NCBI GenBank assembly: GCA_002382325.1
Contig: DGAG01000017.1
Location: 1 to 54,553, forward strand
DNA from: Epsilonproteobacteria bacterium UBA4036
Lineage (GTDB): Bacteria > Campylobacterota > Campylobacteria > Campylobacterales > Arcobacteraceae
DNA length: 54,553 bases
Direction of reading: 5' to 3'
Shown: positions 1 through 8,440 of the stretch, in pieces
Numbering within the stretch: the stretch's first letter is position 1
How the letters are laid out: every line of letters starts with the position of its first letter
The notes under the pieces: model-generated
The model's input: the letters and a program-made list of their open reading frames with translations, nothing else
Databases searched by the model: none
Told to the model about the DNA's origin: nothing
Position numbers and translations under genes: made by a program

Positions 1-35
1 TGTTGGCTTAAATTTTGAAAATTTTTCTTCTACGG

Positions 36-70
36 GAAAAAGAGTCTTAAAACAGTTGATTTTAGACTCT
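36..70 (-). terminator. Intrinsic terminator of the mlaA-mlaC-RND operon
   Basis: Just after the stop of the RND permease gene, the minus strand has an 11-bp stem (AGAGTCTAAAA paired with TTTT-A-AGACTCT, one bulged base) with a 7-nt loop, followed directly by a run of T. This is a classic rho-independent terminator and marks the end of the minus-strand operon. Confidence 0.75.
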
Positions 71-77
71 AAAATGG

Positions 78-2549
78 TTATTTAAAAGGTTTAAATACCA
101 ATAAAAGTTTGGGAAGCAATAATAAATCAGCTAAAAGGACAATAAACATAACAATGACTGTCAGTAATCCAAAATATATTGTAGGAATAAAGTTTGATAC
201 CACTAAAATGGAAAATCCTAAAATTATTGCCAATGAAGTATAGTACATCGCATACCCAATACTGCTGTGTGATTTTTTCATGGCAACAATATAATCACCA
301 CATTTAAAATACTCCTCTTTAAATCGATGAATATAATGTATGGTATCATCCACTCCAATACCAATACAAATTGCAGCAATGGTAATGGTCATAATATTTA
401 AAGGAATATTGGCAATTCCCATTAAACCAAACACCACGCTTACTGGAATAATATTTACGATTAAGGCAATCAAGGCAACTTTTAATGATTTAAACAATAT
501 CAGAAACATAAGTAATAAAATCATAAGAACAATTCCCAATGTTGCAATTTGAGAATCAAATAACGACTGTAACATATTATTATATAATACCATTAAATTT
601 GTCAGATGAAAATCCACACCATCTTCTTGCAAAAGTGTTGCTAAATCGAATTTAATTTTATTTAATAATTCATTGCGTCGTAACTCTTCATTTGAATCAA
701 TAATTCGAGTACTGATTCTAGCTTGATTGTTTTCAATACTGATATAAGGAGATAAAATAATCTTTTTATACTCATCGGGCAATTTATTGTACAACAACGC
801 CAAAAGAATACTGTCTAACTCTTTGTTATTGTTAAGTTCTTTTCCAACTTTAAGTAATGTTGCTAAAGATTGTACATTGCCTATTTCATCTAAAGACTCC
901 AAATAATTATGTACTTTAGTAATAATTTGCATTTTATTTGGGGTAAACCAATATTCTGGTTTATCTTGTGTTTCTAAAAACTCATCTTCAAAAGAGTCTA
1001 AAAATTCTTCATGGGTATTTAAATCAGTCGATTCTTCTTGAATGGCTTTAAAATCGATAATAATATCTAAAGGAGTGGTACCGCCTAATTTCTGGTCAAT
1101 GACTTCCATACCTTGATAAATGGGTGTAGTTTTTTTAAAATAACTGATAAAACTGTTCTCTACAATCAATTTTGAGGATGCCCAAAGAGAAAAAACAAAT
1201 ACCAGTAAACTTACTATAATAATGGTATTACCATAATTTAATACCGTATTTGAACACAATTTTGTCATTGAAAAAAAATGTTTCGCACTCATGGGATTCA
1301 TTTTTGCTTTTTTTAACATCATCATAGAAGTGGGGAAAATAATAAAAGCAATAATCAAAGAAATAGCAATTCCTATGCTCATCATTAGCCCCAAATTTAT
1401 AACGGGTTTTATATCAGAAACAACCAAAGAAGAAAACCCTGCAATCGTAGTAACAATCGCAAAAAAAGAAGGCTTTAATTTCGATAAAACCGTTTCTAAC
1501 ACTAACTCTTTTTGTGTTGCATCGGGAAATGCTTGATTTAATTCATTGTATCGTACAATCAAGTGCAGAACAATTGAAAGGGTAATTATAAGTTGCAAGG
1601 AAATAAAATTGGATGAAATCACCGTAACTTGCCAATCAAACAAGCCTAAAATCCCTGTCGTAGAAACAACACTTAAGGTACAAATAAAAATGGGAAGAAC
1701 AATCCATTTGAGCTCTTTGAAAATAATCCATAACACAATTATAAGTATCAATAAAAGGGTACTGCCATAAATAAGTAAATCATTTTTAACATAGGTGATA
1801 ATATCATCAACAATCATATTGACTCCGCCTAAAAACAACTCTCCATCGTTTTGATATTTTCTCATAATAAGACGAATATCTTCTATGTTTTGATGTTCAA
1901 TTTCTCGTTGTACCTCTTTATACTGTTTATATTCTACTAAAATATCACCAAGTTTTTTCTCTTCTGCTTGATTCAAAGAGTAGAGTTTTTTTCTCTCTTG
2001 AAGCTCTTCTTTAGCAGCTATAAGCTCAAAATATTTTTCATCGGTTTTTAAATTAACAATAATTGAAGTGGTTTTAAAATCATCGCTAACTAAAGCATTT
2101 TTATACAAGGGAGACGTTAAAAACTCCTGTTTTACTAACGCTTTATCAGGTTTTGAGTTGCTAAGCGTGGGAACATTATTCACTAAATTTTGAAGTTCTT
2201 GAGCTGGACTTAACAATAAAGGTACATTTAAAATAGAGGTGACTTTCTCAACTCGAGGCAGTTGTTCCAAGTCAAAAGAGAGTTTTGCTATAGTGTCAAG
2301 ATTTTTTGAAGACAATAAATCATCATGTACACTAAAAGCAATCAATAAGAAGTCAGGGTTTTTGTATCGTTTATTGATTAAGCGATTGTATTGTAAATCT
2401 TTATCATGCTCTAAAAGTAAAGTATCAGCCGAAGCATCAACTTCTACTTTATAAGCATGAATCCCCAAAAGAACTACACACAATATCATCAAAAAAAATG
2501 TTCTAACAGGATAGTTTAAAACACTTTTTTCATACCAACTTTTAAACAT
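78..2549 (-). CDS. RND-superfamily (MMPL-type) permease, last gene of mla-like operon
   Basis: An 823-residue inner-membrane protein with two homologous halves. Each half has an N-terminal membrane helix, a large periplasmic loop (about residues 40-260 and 455-650) and a cluster of about five helices. The second cluster carries GVDDTIHYIHRF, the proton-relay type motif of RND/MMPL permeases. Size and layout fit the predicted exporters of the RND superfamily rather than the roughly 1040-residue multidrug pumps. It lies 4 bases after a MlaC-like gene and downstream of MlaA, the same order as C. jejuni Cj1371-1373. The likely role is moving phospholipid or another hydrophobic molecule between inner and outer membrane together with these partners. 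The substrate cannot be read from sequence. A terminator follows the stop codon. Confidence 0.85.
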   Translation of the reverse strand: MFKSWYEKSVLNYPVRTFFLMILCVVLLGIHAYKVEVDASADTLLLEHDKDLQYNRLINKRYKNPDFLLIAFSVHDDLLSSKNLDTIAKLSFDLEQLPRVEKVTSILNVPLLLSPAQELQNLVNNVPTLSNSKPDKALVKQEFLTSPLYKNALVSDDFKTTSIIVNLKTDEKYFELIAAKEELQERKKLYSLNQAEEKKLGDILVEYKQYKEVQREIEHQNIEDIRLIMRKYQNDGELFLGGVNMIVDDIITYVKNDLLIYGSTLLLILIIVLWIIFKELKWIVLPIFICTLSVVSTTGILGLFDWQVTVISSNFISLQLIITLSIVLHLIVRYNELNQAFPDATQKELVLETVLSKLKPSFFAIVTTIAGFSSLVVSDIKPVINLGLMMSIGIAISLIIAFIIFPTSMMMLKKAKMNPMSAKHFFSMTKLCSNTVLNYGNTIIIVSLLVFVFSLWASSKLIVENSFISYFKKTTPIYQGMEVIDQKLGGTTPLDIIIDFKAIQEESTDLNTHEEFLDSFEDEFLETQDKPEYWFTPNKMQIITKVHNYLESLDEIGNVQSLATLLKVGKELNNNKELDSILLALLYNKLPDEYKKIILSPYISIENNQARISTRIIDSNEELRRNELLNKIKFDLATLLQEDGVDFHLTNLMVLYNNMLQSLFDSQIATLGIVLMILLLMFLILFKSLKVALIALIVNIIPVSVVFGLMGIANIPLNIMTITIAAICIGIGVDDTIHYIHRFKEEYFKCGDYIVAMKKSHSSIGYAMYYTSLAIILGFSILVVSNFIPTIYFGLLTVIVMFIVLLADLLLLPKLLLVFKPFK

Positions 2550-2553
2550 GTAA

Positions 2554-3153
2554 TTACTTAATCACTGCTTCTACTTTATTTAAGCGTTGAATTAACTCTT
2601 CAAAAGTCTCTTTTTGTAAAACGCCAACAAATTGGTTTCGATACGTTTGAATAATACTGATTCCTAAAATATTGACATCATATATAAACCAATCGCTGGT
2701 TCCATTTTTATAAAATTTATAAATCACCTCAAAGGTCTCTTTTTCTCCTAAAATATGCATAATCACTTCAATGCGATTATCTTTAGGCTTGATCATATCT
2801 TTGACAATAATTTTTTGGTTGGTATACAAATAAAGCTTATCAATATATGATGCTTTTAACCTTTGCTCAAAACTTTGTGTAAAGAGTTTTTGTTGTTGAG
2901 ACTCTAACATATTCCATTGTTTGCCTAAACTCAATTTGGCCATAAGCTCATAATCAAAAACAGCATCAAATATATCAAAGATATCTTTTTGTTTGTGATT
3001 TTTATCCATATGTTGATTTTGCAAAATTTGAGTTGCTTTATTGATTTTGTCAGTCATAATAGAAAGAATTTTGTCTTCTTGCAAAGCATAAGCAGTATTA
3101 AATACGATAAAACAAGCCAATAAAGCTTTTAGTATTTGATTACAATATCTCAT
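2554..3153 (-). CDS. mlaC: MlaC/Ttg2D-family periplasmic lipid-binding protein
   Basis: A 199-residue protein with an N-terminal signal peptide (MRYCNQILKALLACFIVF, cut near ALQ) and a single MlaC-type domain. It shows the family pattern of a helical N-terminal part with ELMAKLSLGKQW, then FEQRLKASYIDKLYLYTNQKI and a beta-rich part with WFIYDVNILGISIIQTYRNQF near the C-terminus. MlaC proteins carry phospholipids across the periplasm between the MlaA complex and an inner-membrane partner. It sits between mlaA (5-base gap) and the RND permease (4-base gap). No mlaFEDB ABC transporter genes are next to it, so its inner-membrane partner is probably the RND protein (inference). Confidence 0.85.
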   Translation of the reverse strand: MRYCNQILKALLACFIVFNTAYALQEDKILSIMTDKINKATQILQNQHMDKNHKQKDIFDIFDAVFDYELMAKLSLGKQWNMLESQQQKLFTQSFEQRLKASYIDKLYLYTNQKIIVKDMIKPKDNRIEVIMHILGEKETFEVIYKFYKNGTSDWFIYDVNILGISIIQTYRNQFVGVLQKETFEELIQRLNKVEAVIK

Positions 3154-3158
3154 TTGGT

Positions 3159-3947
3159 TTATTCCTCAATTAACTTTTTTCTTCTTTGCTCATAAATATC
3201 ACGCAAAAAGGGATACAAGTCTACTGCATTTCGTTTTAATATTTCATAATTCTCGGGATGAAAAGAAACCGTATTAACAATTTCATGCGATTTATAACCA
3301 ACTGTTTGCAAAGTGTTATTAGGAATTTGATAAGGTTCATAAACAATACTTGTTGTTAAAGGATTAATAAAAGAATCAGATGTTGAACCTAAAACATCTC
3401 GTAAATTGGAAGGACCTAAAAAAGGAATTACAATATGAAATCCACTTCCTACTCCATAAAACCCCAAAGTTTGCCCAAAATCTTCTTTATGTGCTTTCAA
3501 TTCAAATTTTTGAGCCACATCCATAATACCTAATAATCCAAAAGTTGAATTGATAACAAAACGCCCTAACTCTTCACTGGCATTAACAAACTTTAGTTGC
3601 AATACGTTATTAATAAAACGAATGGGGAATAAAAGGTTATCATACACATTTGAAACACCTGTTCGTATATCTTCATGGACAATATCGGCATAAGTTTTTG
3701 ATACGGGTTGTAAAATATTTATATAAAAACTGTCATTAAAATTGGTCATCATTCTGTTATAGCCATTTAAGGGGTCAAAAACCGCATCAGACTCTTCAAA
3801 TTCATTATCAAAGTCGCTAAAAACTTCTTCCTTATTTGTGGAATAAGAAGAAGTTTCTTCTTGTTGAATAAAAACAGAGGCTTCACTCATTGTTAAAATA
3901 AAAAGTGATGCTAAAACCATTGATATACTTTTTTTCATTTTCACCAT
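3159..3947 (-). CDS. mlaA: MlaA/VacJ-family outer-membrane lipid asymmetry protein
   Basis: A 262-residue VacJ/MlaA-family protein: DPLNGYNRMMTNFND near residue 58, then NVYDNLLFPIRFINNVLQ, GRFVINSTFGLLGIMDVA, EDFGQTLGFYGVG and VIPFLGPSNLRDVLG, all family hallmarks. MlaA removes misplaced phospholipid from the outer leaflet of the outer membrane. A signal peptide is present (MKKSISMVLASLFILTMSEAS), but there is no lipobox and no cysteine anywhere in the protein, so unlike E. coli MlaA it should not be a lipoprotein. The start could also be the second Met (3938), which begins the signal peptide more cleanly. First gene of the mlaA-mlaC-RND operon. Confidence 0.88.
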   Translation of the reverse strand: MVKMKKSISMVLASLFILTMSEASVFIQQEETSSYSTNKEEVFSDFDNEFEESDAVFDPLNGYNRMMTNFNDSFYINILQPVSKTYADIVHEDIRTGVSNVYDNLLFPIRFINNVLQLKFVNASEELGRFVINSTFGLLGIMDVAQKFELKAHKEDFGQTLGFYGVGSGFHIVIPFLGPSNLRDVLGSTSDSFINPLTTSIVYEPYQIPNNTLQTVGYKSHEIVNTVSFHPENYEILKRNAVDLYPFLRDIYEQRRKKLIEE

Positions 3948-4001
3948 ACTTCTTAAAAATTTTTGGATTGTAACATTTAATGCCCCATAAAAAGATAAAA
4001 G

Positions 4002-4016
4002 TTAACCAAAGGTTAA
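4002..4016. promoter_or_regulatory. 15-bp palindrome upstream of mlaA
   Basis: TTAACC-AAA-GGTTAA is a perfect 6-bp inverted repeat about 55 bases upstream of the mlaA start, in the gap between the tRNA genes and mlaA. It could be an operator or a weak hairpin. No regulator can be assigned. Confidence 0.3.
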
Positions 4017-4070
4017 TAAAATTTATTTAAAAGTTACTAAGCGATACGATGAAGAAAAGGCAGTTGGGTT

Positions 4071-4145
4071 TGGAGGAGCCACTCGGAGTCGAACCGAGGA
4101 TCAAGGATTTGCAATCCAATGCATTAGCCACTTTGCTATGGCTCC
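4071..4145 (-). tRNA. tRNA-Cys (GCA)
   Basis: The minus strand folds as a cloverleaf: acceptor GGAGCCA pairs with TGGCTCC, followed by discriminator T and an encoded CCA. The anticodon loop is TTGCAAA (anticodon GCA) and the T-arm contains GGTTCGACTCC. Length 75 including CCA. It is the last of three tRNA genes in a row on this strand. Confidence 0.93.
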
Positions 4146-4192
4146 AAAGAAATCATTTTAACAATATTATAAAATGATTGAAAAAAGGTTAA

Positions 4193-4281
4193 TGGCAGAG
4201 AGCGGGGGATTCGAACCCCCGGAGGCGTGAACCTCGCCGGTTTTCAAAACCGGTCCATTCGACCAACTCTGGCAGCTCTCT
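4193..4281 (-). tRNA. tRNA-Ser (TGA)
   Basis: The acceptor AGAGAGC pairs with GCTCTCT, followed by G and an encoded CCA. The anticodon loop TTTGAAA gives anticodon TGA. A long variable arm (class II) and the T-arm GGGGGTTCGAATCCCCC support serine. Length 89 including CCA. Confidence 0.93.
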
Positions 4282-4296
4282 ACATTAAATTATAAG

Positions 4297-4383
4297 TGGT
4301 GCGAATGGTGAGAATCGAACTCACACTCCCAAACGGGAACGGGATTTTAAGTCCCGCGCGTCTACCAGTTCCGCCACACTCGC
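4297..4383 (-). tRNA. tRNA-Leu (TAA)
   Basis: The acceptor GCGAGTG pairs with CATTCGC (one G-T), discriminator A, encoded CCA. The anticodon loop CTTAAAA gives anticodon TAA. The long variable arm and the D-arm GGCGGAACTGGTAGACGC are typical of leucine tRNA. Length 87. First of the three-tRNA cluster. Confidence 0.93.
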
Positions 4384-4477
4384 ACATTATTTCAAGAAGT
4401 ACATCTTAAAATGGAGTGGAATTATAATTAAAAAAATTTTATTTGTCAAGACTTTTAATAAAATTTTTTTCTTTTTT

Positions 4478-4486
4478 TGCTATAAT
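4478..4486 (+). promoter_or_regulatory. Extended -10 promoter element of ilvD
   Basis: TGC-TATAAT lies about 31 bases upstream of the ilvD start in a T-rich stretch. Weak -35 conservation is common in Campylobacterota promoters and no good -35 hexamer is placed here. The start codon at 4518 is preceded by the Shine-Dalgarno TAAGGA. Confidence 0.6.
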
Positions 4487-4517
4487 CATTTAAATTTAAT
4501 CAACTTAAGGATTTTTA

Positions 4518-6206
4518 ATGCGAAGTGATGAAGTAAAAAGAGGGTTTGACCGAACTCCTCATCGATCATTGTTAAGAGCAACAGGACTCAAAGATGCTGA
4601 TTTTGAGAAGCCTTTTATTGGTGTTGCCAACTCATTTATTGAGATTATTCCAGGACATTTTTTCTTAGATAAAGTCTCTGATATTATCAAAGAAGAAATC
4701 CGAGCAAATGGCTGCGTTCCCTTTGAGTTTAATACCATTGGTGTTGATGATGGAATTGCCATGGGTCACGATGGTATGTTGTTTTCACTTCCAAGTCGAG
4801 AGATTATTGCCAATTCCATTGAAACTGTTATGAATGCTCATAAGCTTGATGCGATGATTGCTATTCCAAACTGTGATAAGATTGTACCGGGTATGATTAT
4901 GGGAGCATTGCGAGTGGATGTTCCTACTATTTTTGTCAGTGGTGGACCCATGCAAAAAGGACACACAAAAGATGGAACACCCATTGACTTAGCTACTGCT
5001 TTTGAAGCCGTTGGGAAACATGAAACAGGTGAAATGAGTGATGAAGAGTTAAAAGATATTGAGTGTAATGCCTGTCCAAGTGGAGGAAGCTGTTCAGGGA
5101 TGTTTACAGCAAACTCTATGAATACACTTATGGAAGCCATGGGAATTGCTCTTCCAGGGAATGGAACTATTTTAGCGTTAACACCCCAAAGAGAAGAGTT
5201 ATATAGACTTGCTGCTCGAAGAATTTGTGAAATTGCTAAAGATAAAGCCGCTACTGAAAAGTTTAAACTCAGAAACATTTTAAATGAAAATGCCGTACGA
5301 AATGCGTTTGCAGTAGATATGGCTATGGGTGGAAGTTCAAATACCGTTTTACATATGTTAGCTATTGCAAAAGAAGCCAACGTTAATTTTAATTTAGAAG
5401 ACATTAACACCATTTCAAAAAGAGTTTCACATATTGCAAAAATCAGCCCAAGTTTAAGTACTGTTCATATGGAAGACATCAACAAAGCCGGTGGTGTTAA
5501 TGCCGTTATGAAAGAGATGACAAAACGGGGAGATAATATCTTATTGGATAACTTAACGATTTCGGGTGAATCGGTTTTAGAAAAAATCAAAGATGCTTTT
5601 ATAAAAGACACCAATATTATCCATACTATTGATAATCCTTATTCAAAAGTAGGAGGATTGGCGATTTTATACGGTAATTTAGCCGAACAAGGTGCCGTTA
5701 TCAAAACAGCTGGAATTACCGGAGAGCGAGTTTTTACAGGAACTGCTGTTTGTTTTGATGGACAACCCGAAGCAATTCGAGGAATTATTGATGGCAAAGT
5801 AAAAGCTGGAAATGTTGTGGTTATTCGATATGAAGGTCCCAAAGGCGGTCCTGGAATGCAAGAAATGTTAGCACCAACTTCACTGATTATGGGAATGGGT
5901 CTTGGCGATAAAGTTGCTCTTATTACCGATGGACGTTTCAGTGGTGCAACCAGAGGAGCTTCCATTGGTCATGTTTCTCCTGAAGCTGCTGAAGGGGGTA
6001 TGATTGGATTACTTCAAGATGGTGATGAAATTCACATCGATGTGGATCAATATATTTTAAGTGTAAAGTTAAGTGATGAAGAAATTGCCAAACGAAAAGC
6101 AAACTTTAAACCCCTTAAAAAACCATTGACTTCCAAATGGCTGGGACAATACCGAAGTTTAGTAACCAACGCCAGTAATGGAGCTGTTTTAAAAACAGAT
6201 TTATAA
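4518..6206 (+). CDS. ilvD: Dihydroxy-acid dehydratase
   Basis: A 562-residue enzyme that dehydrates 2,3-dihydroxy-isovalerate and 2,3-dihydroxy-3-methylvalerate to the 2-oxo acids in valine, isoleucine and leucine synthesis. It has the family blocks NTIGVDDGIAMGHDGM, PNCDK (Cys119, cluster ligand) and CPSGGSCSGMFTANSMN (Cys192), plus a C-terminal GPKGGPGMQEML and DGRFSGATRG. The position of the first cluster Cys of [2Fe-2S] dehydratases is PGH here (residues 45-47), as in E. coli IlvD, so this should be the oxygen-labile [4Fe-4S] type. The start has TAAGGA seven bases upstream. It is transcribed alone: tRNAs lie divergent upstream and a terminator follows. Confidence 0.96.
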   Translation: MRSDEVKRGFDRTPHRSLLRATGLKDADFEKPFIGVANSFIEIIPGHFFLDKVSDIIKEEIRANGCVPFEFNTIGVDDGIAMGHDGMLFSLPSREIIANSIETVMNAHKLDAMIAIPNCDKIVPGMIMGALRVDVPTIFVSGGPMQKGHTKDGTPIDLATAFEAVGKHETGEMSDEELKDIECNACPSGGSCSGMFTANSMNTLMEAMGIALPGNGTILALTPQREELYRLAARRICEIAKDKAATEKFKLRNILNENAVRNAFAVDMAMGGSSNTVLHMLAIAKEANVNFNLEDINTISKRVSHIAKISPSLSTVHMEDINKAGGVNAVMKEMTKRGDNILLDNLTISGESVLEKIKDAFIKDTNIIHTIDNPYSKVGGLAILYGNLAEQGAVIKTAGITGERVFTGTAVCFDGQPEAIRGIIDGKVKAGNVVVIRYEGPKGGPGMQEMLAPTSLIMGMGLGDKVALITDGRFSGATRGASIGHVSPEAAEGGMIGLLQDGDEIHIDVDQYILSVKLSDEEIAKRKANFKPLKKPLTSKWLGQYRSLVTNASNGAVLKTDL

Positions 6207-6210
6207 TTTG

Positions 6211-6242
6211 AAAAGGCTACAGAAGATTCTGTACCCTTTTTT
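6211..6242 (+). terminator. Intrinsic terminator after ilvD
   Basis: AAAAGG-C-TACAGA / TCTGTA-C-CCTTTT forms a long stem with one internal mismatch and a 4-nt loop, ending in six T. It starts 4 bases after the ilvD stop codon. Confidence 0.8.
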
Positions 6243-6328
6243 GTTAATTTTTTATTAACCATTCATTGGTTTGCAGTTTATGTATGAGTGGTATAGTTCT
6301 TTAATCATTACTCATAAAGGATAAAAAT

Positions 6329-7750
6329 ATGTTTACGCAAAGTAAAAAATTGCTGCTTTTGACCACCTGTTTTTTAGCAGTCAATCTATTTTCTCAAACC
6401 ATTACATTTAATACACTTGAGAAAAACCCTCAACGAGTTGTACCAAATACGCCTCAACAAATCTTTTCATTTCATGATTTAATCAAAGATTCAGTTAATT
6501 CTGTTGTTAATATTTCCGCTAAAAAGCATGTTAATCGTACAAGCAACATTCCTTCTCAAATGCTCAATGATCCATTTTTTAAGAAATTTTTTGGAGAAGA
6601 GTTTGGCAATTTATTTAATGAAAACCGAATCCAACGCTCATTGGGCTCTGGTGTGGTTATTTCAAAAGACGGATATATTGTAACCAATAATCATGTTATT
6701 GATAACGCCGATGAAGTCATTGTAACCCTATCAGGGGATAAAAATGAATACACGGCAAAAGTCATTGGCAAAGATGCCGATTCAGATTTAGCCGTGATTA
6801 AAATTGAAGCCAAAAACCTTAACCCCATTGCTTTTGCTCATTCCAGTGATTTAAGAATCGGTGATGTGATTTTTGCCATTGGAAATCCATTTGGAATTGG
6901 AGAATCTATTTCTCAAGGAATTATTTCTGCTTTGAATAAAAATAAAGTCGGTATCAATCGATATGAAAACTTCATTCAAACCGATGCTTCAATTAACCCA
7001 GGAAACTCAGGTGGGGCATTAGTCGATTCAAGAGGAGCGTTAATTGGGATTAACTCTGCGATTATTTCACGAAGTGGAGGCAATGACGGTATTGGATTTG
7101 CCATTCCTGTGGATATGGTAAAAAATGTAGTTACTAAATTGATTGAGGATGGGAAAGTCACCCGAGGATATTTAGGTGTGATTATCGATGATTTAAGTGC
7201 TGATTTACAAAAAGTGTACAACAAAAAAGAGGGTGCTTTGGTCTTAGATGTTGAAAAAGACACTCCTGCTGAAAAATATGGACTAAAACGAGGTGACTTA
7301 ATTTATAAAATCAACGATACCATCATCAAAGATCGAATTGATTTACAAAATCTTGTGGGAGGATTTAAACCCAAACAAAAAATTGTTTTAGAGATTGAAC
7401 GAAATAAAAAAGATATGACTTTAGTCATTGTATTAGGTGATCGTTCTACGTTAATTACAGCCAATCAAACAACGGTTTTAGGAGGATTAAAACTCGCACA
7501 AATTGACGATACTATTATTCAGCAATATCGACTTCCACGAAACTTTGATGGGGTCATGATTAAAGATGTTGAACCTAAAAGTGTGGCTGAAAAAGTTGGT
7601 TTCCAAGCAGGTGATGTTATCATCCAAATAGAAGACGTTGAGATCAAAAAGTTAAGCGATGTTCAATCGGCTCTTAAAAAATATGAAAAAGTCAATAAAC
7701 GTATCTATGTCAATCGATTTGGACAAACCTTGTTGTTTGTAATTCAATAA
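6329..7750 (+). CDS. degQ: DegQ/HtrA-type periplasmic serine protease and chaperone
   Basis: A 473-residue periplasmic protein-quality-control protease. An N-terminal signal peptide (residues 1-22, LLLLTTCFLAVNLFS) is followed by a trypsin-like domain with the triad in TNNHVIDNADE (His), DSDLAVIKI (Asp) and TDASINPGNSGGALVD (Ser). Two PDZ domains follow, one starting near GYLGVIIDDL and one at GGLKLAQIDDTIIQQY. This is the standard DegP/DegQ length. The next two genes encode a response regulator and sensor kinase in the order found in C. jejuni (htrA-cprR-cprS), where the two-component system is linked to envelope stress. A possible -10 TATAGT lies at 6292-6297. Confidence 0.94.
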   Translation: MFTQSKKLLLLTTCFLAVNLFSQTITFNTLEKNPQRVVPNTPQQIFSFHDLIKDSVNSVVNISAKKHVNRTSNIPSQMLNDPFFKKFFGEEFGNLFNENRIQRSLGSGVVISKDGYIVTNNHVIDNADEVIVTLSGDKNEYTAKVIGKDADSDLAVIKIEAKNLNPIAFAHSSDLRIGDVIFAIGNPFGIGESISQGIISALNKNKVGINRYENFIQTDASINPGNSGGALVDSRGALIGINSAIISRSGGNDGIGFAIPVDMVKNVVTKLIEDGKVTRGYLGVIIDDLSADLQKVYNKKEGALVLDVEKDTPAEKYGLKRGDLIYKINDTIIKDRIDLQNLVGGFKPKQKIVLEIERNKKDMTLVIVLGDRSTLITANQTTVLGGLKLAQIDDTIIQQYRLPRNFDGVMIKDVEPKSVAEKVGFQAGDVIIQIEDVEIKKLSDVQSALKKYEKVNKRIYVNRFGQTLLFVIQ

Positions 7751-7768
7751 AGAAATAAAGGATTTCCC

Positions 7769-8440
7769 ATTACTAAAGTATTAATGATTGAAGATGATTT
7801 GGAACTTGCTGATATTATCACTCGATATTTAAGCTCTTTTGACTTAGAAGTGACCAATACAGATAGCCCTTATACTGGGCTATCTATGATAAAAAATGAC
7901 AAAACTTATGAGCTATTGATTTTGGATTTAACCTTACCTGAAATAGATGGTTTAGAGCTTATTCCTAAAATCAGAGAGTCTTCCCGCATTCCTATTATTA
8001 TCACCAGTGCCAGAGACGATATTTTAGATAAAGTCATGGGGTTAGAGCGAGGGGCTGATGATTATTTGCCCAAACCCTATAATCCACGAGAACTCAGCGC
8101 CCGAATTAAAGCCATTTTAAAACGAAGCCATCCCGAAATCAAAGAGGAGTCTGCTCCTATTTTTCAACTTAAACTTGAAGATATGCAAATTGTATTTCAA
8201 GGTAAATTGCTTGATTTAACCATGGCAGAGTTTGACATTTTAAAATTGCTTATCCAACGAAAAGGTGGAGTGGTTTCACGAGAAGATTTTATTTATGACA
8301 GTTTTCATATTGAAGATGAAAGCAGTCTCAAAAACATTGATGTAATGATTTCTCGAATACGAAACAAAATTGCACACCTTGATAACTCAAAAACCTACAT
8401 CAAGTCTGTTCGTGGCATTGGCTATCAACTTATCGTATGA
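7769..8440 (+). CDS. cprR: CprR-like OmpR-family response regulator with probable ATT start
   Basis: An OmpR/PhoB-type regulator of about 223 residues: receiver domain with acidic pocket IEDD, phospho-acceptor Asp in LLILDLTLPE (about residue 53), Lys in YLPKPYNPREL, then a winged-helix DNA-binding domain ending in YIKSVRGIGYQLIV. The first in-frame ATG (7784) would cut off the first beta strand and lies 21 bases from the only Shine-Dalgarno, AAGGA at 7758-7762. The in-frame ATT at 7769 sits 6 bases after it and restores the N-terminus (M)TKVLMIEDD typical of receivers. No ATG, GTG or TTG exists between the preceding stop and 7784 in this frame. It overlaps the kinase gene by 4 bases. Name by synteny with the Campylobacter htrA-cprRS locus. 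Confidence 0.9.
   Translation: MTKVLMIEDDLELADIITRYLSSFDLEVTNTDSPYTGLSMIKNDKTYELLILDLTLPEIDGLELIPKIRESSRIPIIITSARDDILDKVMGLERGADDYLPKPYNPRELSARIKAILKRSHPEIKEESAPIFQLKLEDMQIVFQGKLLDLTMAEFDILKLLIQRKGGVVSREDFIYDSFHIEDESSLKNIDVMISRIRNKIAHLDNSKTYIKSVRGIGYQLIV

Noticed and set aside
4071..4383. tRNA cluster as integration site for a mobile island
   Set aside because: All three tRNA genes are complete, no partial tRNA copy or integrase is seen nearby, and the flanking genes are housekeeping.
4838..5413. 191-residue open frame antisense to ilvD
   Set aside because: It lies wholly within a strongly conserved gene, has no ribosome binding site and low-complexity composition expected of a mirror frame.
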